Shown here: positions 31,510 to 40,068 of the stretch, piece after piece | Layout: each line of letters begins with the position of its first letter | How positions within the stretch are numbered: the first letter of the stretch is position 1 | Source of the DNA: Prauserella_A sp040645195 | GTDB taxonomy: Bacteria > Actinomycetota > Actinomycetes > Mycobacteriales > Pseudonocardiaceae | Assembly: GCF_040645195.1 (NCBI RefSeq) | Contig: NZ_JBEYXW010000004.1 | Span: 1 to 64,000, forward strand | Direction of reading: 5' to 3' | Length of the DNA stretch: 64,000 nucleotides | The notes under the pieces: generated by a model | Seen by the model: the letters and a program-made list of their open reading frames with translations, nothing else | Told to the model about the DNA's origin: nothing | Database searches by the model: none | Made by a program: the position numbers and the translations under genes

Positions 31510-32097
31510 TCAGCAGGGCGCGCGTACCGGGCTCGCGTCTGTGGGCACTGTGTCCACACGCCACTCGCCGGACTCGCGGGTCAGCGGCAGGCCCAGCCAC
31601 CAGCGGATGCAATGCTCCGGCAGGTCCGGCGGCGCATCGACGATGTCCTGGGTGCTGGTGAAACCGACCAGCACCCGTAGCCGTCCCTCGGGCGCAGCCT
31701 CGATGCGGTACACGCGGATGCCGCCGTCGCGGGTGCTGCGGTAGTTGGTGAGCCACGTCCTGCGCGACTGTGCCTGTACCCGCGCGGCGACCACCGTGGT
31801 GGTCCACTGGTCGTAGTCGCGCCCGTTGATCGCGTCGAAGTGCTCCTGCAACACCGTGCGTACCGGTTCCGACTCGGGATGCGCTGCGGCGTCAGGCGTC
31901 AGCTCGACCTGCGCCGAGCCCGGCTCCTCGCGCGGCACCCGTACCGACGTGCCCTGCGCCGGAGCGGCGGCGTCGCCGTCGTCGTCGGGAAGGTGGTACA
32001 GCTCGCGCGCCAGCAGGCCGCCACCGATCGTCAACGACACCACCACAACCAGCACCGGCACGAGCCAGCGCAGAGGTGACGGAGGTGCGGTCGGCAC
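31510..32097 (-). CDS. membrane-anchored protein with NTF2-like domain
   Basis: The 195-residue protein has a hydrophobic anchor at residues 10-30 (WLVPVLVVVVSLTIGGGLL), a proline/acid-rich linker, and an external domain. The domain starts VRTVLQEHFDAINGRDYDQW, which resembles the NTF2-like/DUF4878 type common in actinobacterial exported proteins. It ends with two cysteines (EHCIRWW and the final APC) that could form a disulfide. Function unknown. The GTG start has TACGCT 6 bases upstream (leaderless). It follows DUF3145 by 22 bases on the same strand. Confidence 0.72.
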   Translation of the reverse strand: MPTAPPSPLRWLVPVLVVVVSLTIGGGLLARELYHLPDDDGDAAAPAQGTSVRVPREEPGSAQVELTPDAAAHPESEPVRTVLQEHFDAINGRDYDQWTTTVVAARVQAQSRRTWLTNYRSTRDGGIRVYRIEAAPEGRLRVLVGFTSTQDIVDAPPDLPEHCIRWWLGLPLTRESGEWRVDTVPTDASPVRAPC

Positions 32098-32103
32098 ACC
32101 GCC

Positions 32104-32109
32104 AGCGTA
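32104..32109 (-). promoter_or_regulatory. leaderless -10 of the 32097 gene
   Basis: On the minus strand TACGCT ends 6 bases before the GTG at 32097, within the short gap after the DUF3145 stop. Confidence 0.45.
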
Positions 32110-32119
32110 GCTACTGTGG

Positions 32120-32611
32120 TCAGCCCACCTGGTGCAACCACGTCACAGGCGCGCCGTCGCCAGCGTGGCGGAACGGCTCGAGCGCCTCGTCCCAGCTTGC
32201 ACCGAGTAGCTCGTCGAGCTTGTGCGCGAGCTGCTCCCCTGCCCTGCTGCGCGACACGAGACTGCGCAGCTGGTCCTCACCAACGACGATGTCACCGTTG
32301 GCGCTCGTGCGGGCATGCCACAGACCGAGTCCTGGCGCGTAGCAGAGTCGCTGACCATCCACACCGGGACTCGGCTCTTCGGTGACCTCGAAGCGAATCA
32401 TCGGCCACGCCTTGAGCGCGGCGGCGAGCTTGCCCCCCATGCCCACGGGCGCACGCCAGTCACACTCGGCCCGGAGCTGCCCGGGAGCAGCCGGCTGAGC
32501 TGTCCATTGCAGCTCGACCCGGCCACCGAGCGCGCCCGAGATCGCCCACTCGACGTGCGGGCAAACCGCAGACGGCGACGAGTGGACGTACACAACGCCA
32601 CGAGTGCTCAC
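32120..32611 (-). CDS. DUF3145 family protein
   Basis: This 163-residue protein is of the actinobacterial DUF3145 family, recognised by its start MSTRGVVYVHSSPSAVCPHV and the segment ASWDEALEPFRHAGDGAPVTW. It is soluble-looking, with tryptophan-rich strands; function is not known. GTG start with GGAGG upstream. A small membrane-anchored protein gene follows. Confidence 0.88.
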   Translation of the reverse strand: MSTRGVVYVHSSPSAVCPHVEWAISGALGGRVELQWTAQPAAPGQLRAECDWRAPVGMGGKLAAALKAWPMIRFEVTEEPSPGVDGQRLCYAPGLGLWHARTSANGDIVVGEDQLRSLVSRSRAGEQLAHKLDELLGASWDEALEPFRHAGDGAPVTWLHQVG

Positions 32612-33119
32612 TGCTGACCTCCGCTGCTCGACGAGGGGCGTCTTCCCCTACGACCTCGCGAGTCACGGAACGCTAGACAAGTGGCTACTCCACATGACAT
32701 TTTGCACGGCGCTCACCCATTTAGCCACACGAACACGAGAATTCGCACCCGCAGTGACCGAAATCGGGATCACCCGAACGTTACAGTCCCCAGCCACTCT
32801 GTCCGCGTGGGAACGGCTCCGAGCGGGGTCGCGGCGGCGACGGCATCGGCCTTCAGGACGCCCTTGATCTGGGCAAGCAGCGCATGTGGCAGCGTCACGG
32901 TTGCCGACTCGGCTCGAACACACCCGGAGCAGAACCACCCACTCGGCCGCCACCCGAACGGGGGACGCGACTGCCGGCGGGTTGGCCAGTCACGTGCATG
33001 ATCGGTTAGCGGCGCCGATCACCGAGCAATTCGCTCACTGTGGCCGCCGTTTCCCATCGGAGCGGCGCTTTGTCGCGCTAGCGTGTGCCACGCGAGCCAC
33101 GGCTGTCAGGGGAGGTCTG
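32612..33119. other. 508-base divergent intergenic region
   Basis: Between the DUF3145 gene and the 33120 gene I find no convincing gene or RNA. The short frames here lack ribosome sites and recognisable protein pattern. Base composition is less GC-rich at 32660-32790 than in the flanks, and a TAGCGT hexamer near 33090 could be the -10 of the forward gene. Confidence 0.5.
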
Positions 33120-34463
33120 GTGCGACTCGTCCGGTTCCCTCGGCGAACCACCCTGGTTTCCGAGGACATTCGCGCAGCGCTCGCCTCACTCGGCCGGGGC
33201 CGCAACCTCGTCGGTGGCCTCGCGCTGGTCGGCACCCAGCCCCCGGGCCTGGCGCAGGCCGTGGATGCCGTGCTGATCGTGCCGCACGGGGTACTCGTGG
33301 TGGTCGGTGTCGACCTGCCGGATCCCGCGATGCGGCTGGAGGCGCCACTGGACGGGCAGTGGAAGGCCGACGGCTGGCCACTGGTCCGTACCGACAACGC
33401 CGTCAACCCCGGCACCGAGCCACTCGCACTCGCTGCCGCCGTCGCCGAGCTGATCCGTGCCACCGCGCCGGAGGCGACGGTGGGAACCGTGATCGCGGTC
33501 GGACCCTTCGTCGAGACCGTGGAGCAGCCGCCGGCGGATCTGGCCGGTCCGGTCCGGGTGGTCTACCCCACCTCGACCAGCATGCTCGCGGCGACCGTCT
33601 CGCTCGCCTCGGCGGAGCGGGTCTTCACGGCGGAGCAGGTCCGTGCCCTGGTCCGCGCGCTCGAACCCGACGCGCCCGAGCAGGACGACGAGGTACTCGC
33701 CGCCGAAGGATTCACCGAAGACCATCCACTGGCGAGCGCACCGCCGACGGTGCCGATGATCCACCCGGCCACGCCACCTCCTCCGGCCGTGCCGGTGCGG
33801 CCCCCTGCGCCGTCACCGCATCCGCGACCGCCTGCGCCACCGGCACGGCCCGCGAGCCCGATGCCCACCCCCTCACCGGCGCGCCGCAGGACCCGCTGGC
33901 AACCACTGGCCGGGGCCGCGGTGCTCGTGCTGCTCATCGCCGCGACGATCGCGATCCTGTTGGCACAGGCCGACAGCGAACCGGCACCGCGCGCGGCGCC
34001 GCCCCCTGCACCGGCGGTGGTGCGGGCGGGCGGCATCGAGTTCACCGAGCAGGCCACCGGTTCGACGGTGGACTGCGCCCAGCATGCCGTGGGTGACCTG
34101 CAGGTCCGGCTGGACGACGGTGGCTGCGCGGCACTGCGCCGGGGCAGCTTCGTCACCACGGTCGACGGCAGGCCGGTCGCCGTTTCCGTAGCAGCACTGA
34201 CCTTCGCAGACGAGGCACAGGCGGCGGCGTTCCAGGAGCTGGCGGACACACCCGGCACCGGCGTGATCACCGACGTGGCGACCGACACCGGGCGCTGGCC
34301 CGATGCGTCCCCTTCCTTCGCCGACGCCGCCTACACCAGCTCACTGGACGGCATCACCGTGCGGCTCGTACTCGCCTGCCCACTGGCCGGACCGTCCCCT
34401 GTGGACGATCCGGCGCTGACCGAGGTGGCCGAAGCCGCACAGGCCATCCCGCTGGCCCCATGA
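33120..34463 (+). CDS. hypothetical single-span protein with proline-rich linker
   Basis: I do not recognise a named family. From the GTG at 33120, preceded by AGGGGAGG, the 447-residue product has three parts. An N-terminal domain of about 190 residues contains DAVLIVPHGVLVVVGVDL and a GQWKADGWPLV segment; this weakly recalls the NERD fold, but the usual catalytic residues are not obvious. A very proline-rich linker covers residues 210-258. One membrane span (about 262-284) is followed by an external domain with CAQHAVGDLQ and a later cysteine in VLACPLAG. It could link an internal sensor to an external binding domain. The next gene is convergent. Confidence 0.7.
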   Translation: MRLVRFPRRTTLVSEDIRAALASLGRGRNLVGGLALVGTQPPGLAQAVDAVLIVPHGVLVVVGVDLPDPAMRLEAPLDGQWKADGWPLVRTDNAVNPGTEPLALAAAVAELIRATAPEATVGTVIAVGPFVETVEQPPADLAGPVRVVYPTSTSMLAATVSLASAERVFTAEQVRALVRALEPDAPEQDDEVLAAEGFTEDHPLASAPPTVPMIHPATPPPPAVPVRPPAPSPHPRPPAPPARPASPMPTPSPARRRTRWQPLAGAAVLVLLIAATIAILLAQADSEPAPRAAPPPAPAVVRAGGIEFTEQATGSTVDCAQHAVGDLQVRLDDGGCAALRRGSFVTTVDGRPVAVSVAALTFADEAQAAAFQELADTPGTGVITDVATDTGRWPDASPSFADAAYTSSLDGITVRLVLACPLAGPSPVDDPALTEVAEAAQAIPLAP

Positions 34464-34475
34464 CCGGTCGCGGGC

Positions 34476-35867
34476 CTACAGGCCGTAGGCCTCCAGCAGG
34501 CGCAGCCACACCTCGCTGATCGTCGGGAACGCAGGCACCGCATGCCACAGGCGGCGTAGCGGCACCTCGCCGACGACCGCGATCGTCGCCGCGTGCAGCA
34601 TCTCCGCCACGTCCTGACCGACGAACGTCACACCGAGCAGCACTTCCCGCTCGGTGTCGACGACGATCCGCACCCTGCCCTTGTAGCCGTCGGCATGCAG
34701 TTCCGAGCCGGCGACGGCGATGTCCAGATCGAGCACCCGATGGCGGTCGCTCGTGGCGTCCGCAAGGCCGACCGAAGCGACCTCGGGATCGGTGAACACC
34801 ACCTGCGGCACCGCGTGGTGGTCGGCCGTAGCCGTGAAGCGGCTCCACGGCGCCACGCCAACGCGCTCGCCCCGTGCCCTGGCCGCCACAGCGTCCCCGA
34901 CGGCGCGTGCGGCGTACTTGCCCTGGTGGGTCAGCAGCGCGCGACCGGTGACGTCGCCCGCCGCGTAGAGCCACTGGCCGTCCACTCCGGACGCGAGGCC
35001 GGTGTCGTCGACGGTGATGGGCTTACCCGGTTCGAGTCCGATGCTGTCCAGCCCGATGTCGTCGGTCGCAGGCCGGCGGCCCGTGGCGACGAGCAGCTTG
35101 TCGGCGTCCACGTGGCCGCCACCGGCCAACTCGACACGGACAGAACCGTCCACTGTGGAAACCCGCTTCGCGCGGGAGTTCGTGTGCAACCGCACTCCGT
35201 CGGCCCGCAGCCCTTCGGCCACGGCATCGCCTGCGAACTCGGGGAACCGGGGCAGCGGTCGCGGACCGGTCGCGATCAGCTCCACCTCCGACCCGAGCCG
35301 GGCCCACGCCTGTGCCATCTCCACGCCGACGACCCCACCGCCCAGCACGGCGAGCCTGCCCGGCACCGTGCTGGCCGAGGTCGCGTCCCGCGACGTCCAC
35401 ACGTCGACCGTGTCGAGCCCCTCCAGCGGCGGCATCGTGGGCACGCTGCCCGTGCACACCACGACCGCATGCCGGGCTGACAACACCGTGCCATCGCCGA
35501 GCGTGACCTCACGTTCACCGGTGATCCGGCCGTAGCCCCGGATCGTCTCGATGTCCGCGCCATTGGCCCATTTGACCTGCCCGTCGTCGTCCCAGTTGGC
35601 CACGAAGGAGTCGCGGCGTGCGAAGATCTCGGCTGGATCGAGCCGGGCGGTGGGGACGAGGCCGGGCATGCGATGGACGGCGGCGAGCAGGTTTCCCGGT
35701 CGTAGCAACGCTTTACTCGGAATGCATGCCCAGTACGAGCACTCCCCGCCGAAGCGCTCGTGTTCGACGAGCGCGGCCGTGAGACCATCATGGACGGCGC
35801 GGGCGGCTGCATTCTCACCGACGGGCCCGGCCCCCAGCACCACGACGTCGAAAGTACGTTCAGTCAT
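34476..35867 (-). CDS. pyridine nucleotide-disulfide oxidoreductase family flavoprotein
   Basis: This 463-residue flavoprotein is related to dihydrolipoamide dehydrogenase and mercuric reductase. The FAD site is VVVLGAGPVGENAAARA, the redox pair lies in GECSYWACIPSKALL (Cys-x4-Cys), an NAD site follows in LAVLGGGVVGVEMAQAWARL, and the dimer domain ends HAVPAFPTISEVW with the probable catalytic His-Glu pair. The SYWAC version of the redox loop marks a subgroup without a firm substrate, so true lipoamide activity should not be assumed. The ATG at 35867 is used. Divergent from the Lsr2-like gene. Confidence 0.85.
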   Translation of the reverse strand: MTERTFDVVVLGAGPVGENAAARAVHDGLTAALVEHERFGGECSYWACIPSKALLRPGNLLAAVHRMPGLVPTARLDPAEIFARRDSFVANWDDDGQVKWANGADIETIRGYGRITGEREVTLGDGTVLSARHAVVVCTGSVPTMPPLEGLDTVDVWTSRDATSASTVPGRLAVLGGGVVGVEMAQAWARLGSEVELIATGPRPLPRFPEFAGDAVAEGLRADGVRLHTNSRAKRVSTVDGSVRVELAGGGHVDADKLLVATGRRPATDDIGLDSIGLEPGKPITVDDTGLASGVDGQWLYAAGDVTGRALLTHQGKYAARAVGDAVAARARGERVGVAPWSRFTATADHHAVPQVVFTDPEVASVGLADATSDRHRVLDLDIAVAGSELHADGYKGRVRIVVDTEREVLLGVTFVGQDVAEMLHAATIAVVGEVPLRRLWHAVPAFPTISEVWLRLLEAYGL

Positions 35868-35978
35868 GGTTCGAGCGCACACCACCGCGGCGCGCGGCGC
35901 AAGCTGGGCGCCCCACAAGGAAAACGCGTCAGGCGCTATCCTTGCCGCGAAGATGGTTCAGGTACGGGGAGGTCTTTA

Positions 35979-36716
35979 ATGGCCAGGAACACAGCGGTCG
36001 AGTTGCTCGACGACATTACGGGAGAACCGGCTGAGGAAACGGTACGGTTCGCCCTGGACGGCGTCGAGTACGACATCGACCTCTCCGGTGACAACGCCGC
36101 GAGCCTGCGGCAGACGCTCAGCCGCTATGCCGAGAACGGACGCCGCACCGGCGGGCGCAAGCGCGCCCCGCGCATCATCGCCGTGCCGAAGCGCCGTGGC
36201 ACGCGCAAGGCGGCCAGCACCAAGGCCAAGCCCGCGCCCGCGACCAAGCCGGCACCCGCGACCAAGTCGGCGGGTGCCACCAAGCCGGCACCCGCGACCA
36301 AGCCGGCGGCTGCCACCAAGCCCTCGACGAAGAAGCCCACCACGTCGCGCAAGGCCGCCACCACGGCCACGGCTACCAAGACCGCCGCCACGAAGTCGCG
36401 GGCCACGAAGACCGCGAAGGCTCCGGCGGCCGGCAAGGCGACGACACCGCCGGCCACCAAGGCCAAACCGGCCAAGAAGAGCACCACCACCGCCAAGACG
36501 ACGAAGGCGAAGTCCACCCCGGCCAAGACCACGGGCACGGCGAAGTCCAGCGCGACAACGGCGGCGAAGCCGGCCAAGACCGCAGCGGAGACCAAGACTA
36601 CCAAGGCGCGCGCGACCACCAAGGCAGGCACGTCGAAGGCCAGCGCACGCAAGACCGGCAAGGCTCCGGCCGCGGCGAAGGTTCCGCAGGTCACCTTCTC
36701 CGCTCCCAGGTCCTGA
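35979..36716 (+). CDS. Lsr2-like nucleoid protein with histone H1-like tail
   Basis: Residues 1-62 match the N-terminal oligomerisation domain of Lsr2: a VELLDDITGEPAEETV start, FALDGVEYDIDLS, and then RTGGRKR in place of the usual linker. The normal C-terminal DNA-binding domain, with REQSAAIREWARRNGH and an RGR AT-hook core, is absent. Instead about 180 residues of Lys, Ala, Thr and Pro repeats follow (PAPATKPAPATK, AAKPAKTAA), like histone H1 or the HupB tail. Total 245 residues versus about 110 for Lsr2. It starts at ATG 35979 after GGGGAGG. It likely bridges or compacts DNA with a different sequence preference from Lsr2. Confidence 0.88.
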   Translation: MARNTAVELLDDITGEPAEETVRFALDGVEYDIDLSGDNAASLRQTLSRYAENGRRTGGRKRAPRIIAVPKRRGTRKAASTKAKPAPATKPAPATKSAGATKPAPATKPAAATKPSTKKPTTSRKAATTATATKTAATKSRATKTAKAPAAGKATTPPATKAKPAKKSTTTAKTTKAKSTPAKTTGTAKSSATTAAKPAKTAAETKTTKARATTKAGTSKASARKTGKAPAAAKVPQVTFSAPRS

Positions 36717-36719
36717 TCG

Positions 36720-38108
36720 TCACAACGCCTTGAGTTCCTCCACGATCTCGGCGACCGACGCCTTGGCGTCACCGAACAGCATCGCGGTCTTGGGATCGTA
36801 AAAGAGCTCGTTGTCGATTCCGGCGAACCCGGAATTCATGGACCGCTTGAGAACGATCACCGACCGGCTGGAATTGACATGCAGGATCGGCATGCCGTAA
36901 ATCGGTGAGCCCGGATCCGACTGCGCCGCTGGGTTGGTCACATCATTGGCGCCGATGACGAGCGCCACGTCGGTCTGCGGGAACTCCGAGTTGGCCTCGT
37001 CCATTTCCTTGAGGCTCTCGTACGGCACGTCGGCCTCGGCGAGCAGGACGTTCATGTGCCCTGGCATCCGGCCTGCCACCGGGTGGATGGCGTAGAGCAC
37101 CTCGATGCCCTTGCTCTCCAGCAGATCGGCCATCTCGCGCACGGCGTGCTGTGCCTGTGCCACCGCCATGCCGTAGCCGGGCACCACCATGACCTTGCTC
37201 CCGTAGGCCATCTGGATCGCCGTGTCGCTCGCGCTCGTGCTGCGCACGGGCCGCTCCGGCCCGCCCGCGCCGCTGGCCACGGCGGCAGTTCCACCGCCGA
37301 ACCCGCCGGCGACGATCGCCGGAATCGACCTGTTCATCGCCTTGGCCATGAGGTTGGTGAGAATCGAACCGGACGCCCCGACGATCATGCCGGCCACGAT
37401 GAGTGCGGTGTTGTTCAGCGCAAGGCCCATCGCCGCAGCCGACAGACCTGTGAAGGCGTTCAGCAGTGAGATCACCACGGGCATGTCGGCGCCACCGATC
37501 GGCAGCACGAGCATGACGCCGAGCAGCGCGGCCGCGACCAGCACGCCGATGATCAGCCATTCCGACGTGCCGCCCGCGACCACCGCGACCGCGCACGCCA
37601 GCGCGACCAGCACGAGCAGGATGTTGAGCGGCTGCTGCAGCCTGCCCACGGTGATGGGACGTCCGGAGATCAGCTCCTGCAGCTTGCCGAAGGCGATGTT
37701 GGAACCCCAGAACGACACGGAACCGACGATCGCCGCGAACAGCGACGCGATTGCGACGTAGCGCGGTTCGTGTGCGTAGCCGCCCGTGGTGCGGAACTCC
37801 ACCCAGGCGATGAGCGCCACCGCGCCACCGCCGACACCGTTGAACAGCGCCACCATCTGCGGCATCGCGGTCATCTTGACCCTGCGCGCGGCCGGCACAC
37901 CGACGATCGTGCCGAGTACGATGCCCAGCGCGATCAGCCACCAGTTGCCCATGCCCGGCAGCAACAATGTGGCGATGACCGCGATCGCCATACCGACCGC
38001 CGCGATCAGGTTGCCGCGCACGGCGGTGCGGGGGCCGGTGAGTCCCATCAGGCCGTAGATGAACAAGGCGAAAGCGACGATGTAGAGCACGGAGACCAAG
38101 GTCGTCAC
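36720..38108 (-). CDS. pntB: NAD(P) transhydrogenase beta subunit
   Basis: PntB forms, with PntAA and PntAB, the proton-driven transhydrogenase that makes NADPH from NADH. The 462-residue protein has about nine N-terminal membrane spans (to about 275) and the C-terminal NADP-binding domain III with VPGYGMAVAQAQHAV and an ALVIGANDVTNP block. GTG start at 38108 overlaps the pntAB stop by 4 bases. Last gene of a three-gene operon; its stop is 3 bases from the convergent Lsr2-like gene. Confidence 0.96.
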   Translation of the reverse strand: MTTLVSVLYIVAFALFIYGLMGLTGPRTAVRGNLIAAVGMAIAVIATLLLPGMGNWWLIALGIVLGTIVGVPAARRVKMTAMPQMVALFNGVGGGAVALIAWVEFRTTGGYAHEPRYVAIASLFAAIVGSVSFWGSNIAFGKLQELISGRPITVGRLQQPLNILLVLVALACAVAVVAGGTSEWLIIGVLVAAALLGVMLVLPIGGADMPVVISLLNAFTGLSAAAMGLALNNTALIVAGMIVGASGSILTNLMAKAMNRSIPAIVAGGFGGGTAAVASGAGGPERPVRSTSASDTAIQMAYGSKVMVVPGYGMAVAQAQHAVREMADLLESKGIEVLYAIHPVAGRMPGHMNVLLAEADVPYESLKEMDEANSEFPQTDVALVIGANDVTNPAAQSDPGSPIYGMPILHVNSSRSVIVLKRSMNSGFAGIDNELFYDPKTAMLFGDAKASVAEIVEELKAL

Positions 38109-38413
38109 TTCTCGACCTCCTTCGTGCTCTCCTGCTTGGGTTTCTCCTTGAACATCGCGAGCATCCGGTCGGTGACGAGGAAGCCACCGACGACGTTGAT
38201 CGTGCCGAATGCGATGGCGATCACGAGCAGCACTCTGTTCAGCACGCCCTCCGCGCCGAGGCCCAACACGATCAACCCACCGAGCAGCACGATCCCGTGG
38301 ATGGCGTTGGTGCCCGACATCAGCGGCGTGTGCAAGGTGTTGGGCACCTTGGAAATCACCGCAAACCCGACGAATCCGGCCAGCACCAACACTGCGAGAC
38401 TGTCGACCAGCAT
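38105..38413 (-). CDS. pntAB: NAD(P) transhydrogenase alpha subunit part 2
   Basis: This 102-residue membrane piece has three spans and corresponds to the C-terminal membrane part of PntA in the split arrangement known from Rhodospirillum and mycobacteria. The conserved ISKVPNTLHTPLMSGTNAIHG stretch lines the proton path (listed here only by its key residues 21-40). Its ATG shares one base with the pntAA stop (TGATG). The C-terminal tail is lysine-rich and cytoplasmic. Confidence 0.95.
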   Translation of the reverse strand: MLVDSLAVLVLAGFVGFAVISKVPNTLHTPLMSGTNAIHGIVLLGGLIVLGLGAEGVLNRVLLVIAIAFGTINVVGGFLVTDRMLAMFKEKPKQESTKEVEK

Positions 38414-39522
38414 CAGTTCACCTCCTCGTCCCGGCCGGCGACGCAGGCACCTGCCACCACCTCGTCGGAGAAGTCGATCGCGAGCTTGCCGTCGGCGTCG
38501 ACGATCAGCTCCAGCAGCTCGGTCAGGTTGCGCGCGTACAGCTCGCTGGCGTGCACGGGCATCTCGGCAGGCAGGTTGAGCGGTGAGGAGATCGTGACGT
38601 CGTGCACGACGATGTCCTTGCCAGGTTCGGTCAGCTCGCAGTTGCCGCCGGTCTCGCCCGCCATGTCGACGATCACGCTGCCCGGCTGCATGCCCCGCAC
38701 GGCCTGCGCGGTGACCAGGGTGGGTGCTCTGCGGCCGGGCACGAGCGCCGTGGTGATCACCACGTCGAACCCGGCGATGGCCTCGGTGAGCCGCTGCTGC
38801 TGGAGCGCCCGCTCCTCCTCGGTCAGCGCACGCGCGTAGCCACCCTCACCGGCAGCCTCGATGCCGAGATCGAGCCACTTGGCCCCGACCGAACGCACCT
38901 GCTCGGCGACCTCGGGTCGGACGTCGTAGCCCGTGGCCTGTGCGCCGAGCCGCTTCGCCGTGGCCAGCGCCTGCAACCCGGCGACCCCGACGCCGAGCAC
39001 GAGCACCTTCGCCGGCCGCACCGTACCCGCCGCGGTGGTGAGCATGGGGAAGAACTTGGGCAACCGCTGCGCCGCGAGCAGTGCGGCCCGGTAGCCGGCG
39101 ACGTTGGCCTGCGAGGACAGCGCGTCCATGGCCTGGGCACGGGAGATTCGCGGGATCGACTCGACGGCGAACGCGGTGATGCCTGCCTTCTTCATCGCGG
39201 CCAGTTCCTCCACATTGGATAGTGGGGCGAGGAAACCGATGAGCACGGTCCCCGGCCGCAGCCGCTGGATGCCGGCGATGGTCGGCGGCACAACCGTGAG
39301 CACGATGTCGGCGGTCCAGGCGTCGCCGATCGTCGCGCCCGCCTCCTCGAACAGCTCGTCGGCGAGCTGGGCACCCGCGCCCGCACCGGGTTCCAGCACG
39401 ATCCGCAGGCCACGCCTGGCAAGCCGCTCGATGAACTTGGGCACCAGCGCGACCCGGCGCTCGCCCGGTTTGGTCTCCTTGACCACGCCGATCGACAGCG
39501 GCGAGGAAGTCTCGGTCACCAT
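38413..39522 (-). CDS. pntAA: NAD(P) transhydrogenase alpha subunit part 1
   Basis: This is the soluble NAD(H)-binding domain I of the split transhydrogenase, 369 residues, related to alanine dehydrogenase. The N-terminus IGVVKETKPGERRVALVP, the nucleotide fold VLVLGVGVAGLQALATAKRLGA, and the mobile-loop region ending in PGRRAPTLVTAQ are visible. The ATG at 39522 is preceded by GAGAGGA; a longer frame to 39786 is not used. First gene of pntAA-pntAB-pntB and divergent from yjbQ. Confidence 0.95.
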   Translation of the reverse strand: MVTETSSPLSIGVVKETKPGERRVALVPKFIERLARRGLRIVLEPGAGAGAQLADELFEEAGATIGDAWTADIVLTVVPPTIAGIQRLRPGTVLIGFLAPLSNVEELAAMKKAGITAFAVESIPRISRAQAMDALSSQANVAGYRAALLAAQRLPKFFPMLTTAAGTVRPAKVLVLGVGVAGLQALATAKRLGAQATGYDVRPEVAEQVRSVGAKWLDLGIEAAGEGGYARALTEEERALQQQRLTEAIAGFDVVITTALVPGRRAPTLVTAQAVRGMQPGSVIVDMAGETGGNCELTEPGKDIVVHDVTISSPLNLPAEMPVHASELYARNLTELLELIVDADGKLAIDFSDEVVAGACVAGRDEEVN

Positions 39523-39617
39523 TGCGTCCTCTCGGCAGCGAGCTCCGGCCCTGGTGACCATACTGGACCAGAACGTAATCCAGATCACGTGACCGGTGTC
39601 ATAATCGCCACATTTTC

Positions 39618-39630
39618 GCATACAGTATGC
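39618..39630. promoter_or_regulatory. 13-bp perfect palindrome GCATAC-A-GTATGC
   Basis: A perfect inverted repeat with one central base lies 28-40 bases before the yjbQ-type start, i.e. on the expected -35 of its leaderless promoter. It sits in the divergent gap with pntAA. It resembles GntR/TetR operators in form; the cognate regulator is not in the window as far as I can tell. Confidence 0.55.
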
Positions 39631-39645
39631 ACTATGGCTGCCGAC

Positions 39646-39651
39646 TACGGT
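39646..39651 (+). promoter_or_regulatory. leaderless -10 of the YjbQ gene
   Basis: TACGGT ends 6 bases before the ATG at 39658; no ribosome binding site is seen. Confidence 0.45.
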
Positions 39652-39657
39652 TGTGCT

Positions 39658-40068
39658 ATGTACTCCACCGAGATCGAGGTGCACACCGGCGGAAAAGCCG
39701 TGGTGAGGGACCTGACCAAGGACGCGGAGAGGTTCCTGACCGAGGCCGGCGCGGAGGACGGTCTGCTGCACGTGTGGGTACCGCACGCGACGGCGGGGCT
39801 GGCGATACTGGAAACGGGCGCAGGCAGCGACGACGACCTGCTCAGCGCACTGGACGAGCTGCTACCCCGTGACAACCGGTGGCAGCACCGGCACGGCAGC
39901 CGTGGCCACGGGCGTGACCACGTGCTGCCCGCCTTCCTACCGCCGTATGCCAGCGTTCCCGTACTCGGCGGCGTGCTTGCCCTCGGCACCTGGCAGTCGA
40001 TCTGCCTGGTCGACACCAACATCGACAACACCATCCGCCGGCTGCGGTTCAGCTTCCTCGCCGGCTGA
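39658..40068 (+). CDS. YjbQ family protein (UPF0047)
   Basis: This 136-residue protein is of the YjbQ/UPF0047 family, sometimes annotated as secondary thiamine-phosphate synthase because of weak side activity; the real role is unsettled. Family blocks seen are LHVWVPHATAGLAILETGAG, then HGRDHVLPAFL with conserved histidines, then VPVLGGVLALGTWQSICLVD. The ATG at 39658 is selected by the leaderless -10; in-frame ATG 39634 is possible. Its last 132 bases overlap, antisense, the open frame of the following membrane protein gene. Confidence 0.85.
   Translation: MYSTEIEVHTGGKAVVRDLTKDAERFLTEAGAEDGLLHVWVPHATAGLAILETGAGSDDDLLSALDELLPRDNRWQHRHGSRGHGRDHVLPAFLPPYASVPVLGGVLALGTWQSICLVDTNIDNTIRRLRFSFLAG

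Noticed and set aside
32663..32953. 96-codon minus-strand frame in the DUF3145/33120 gap
   Set aside because: No ribosome site, no protein-like pattern, arginine/cysteine-rich translation.
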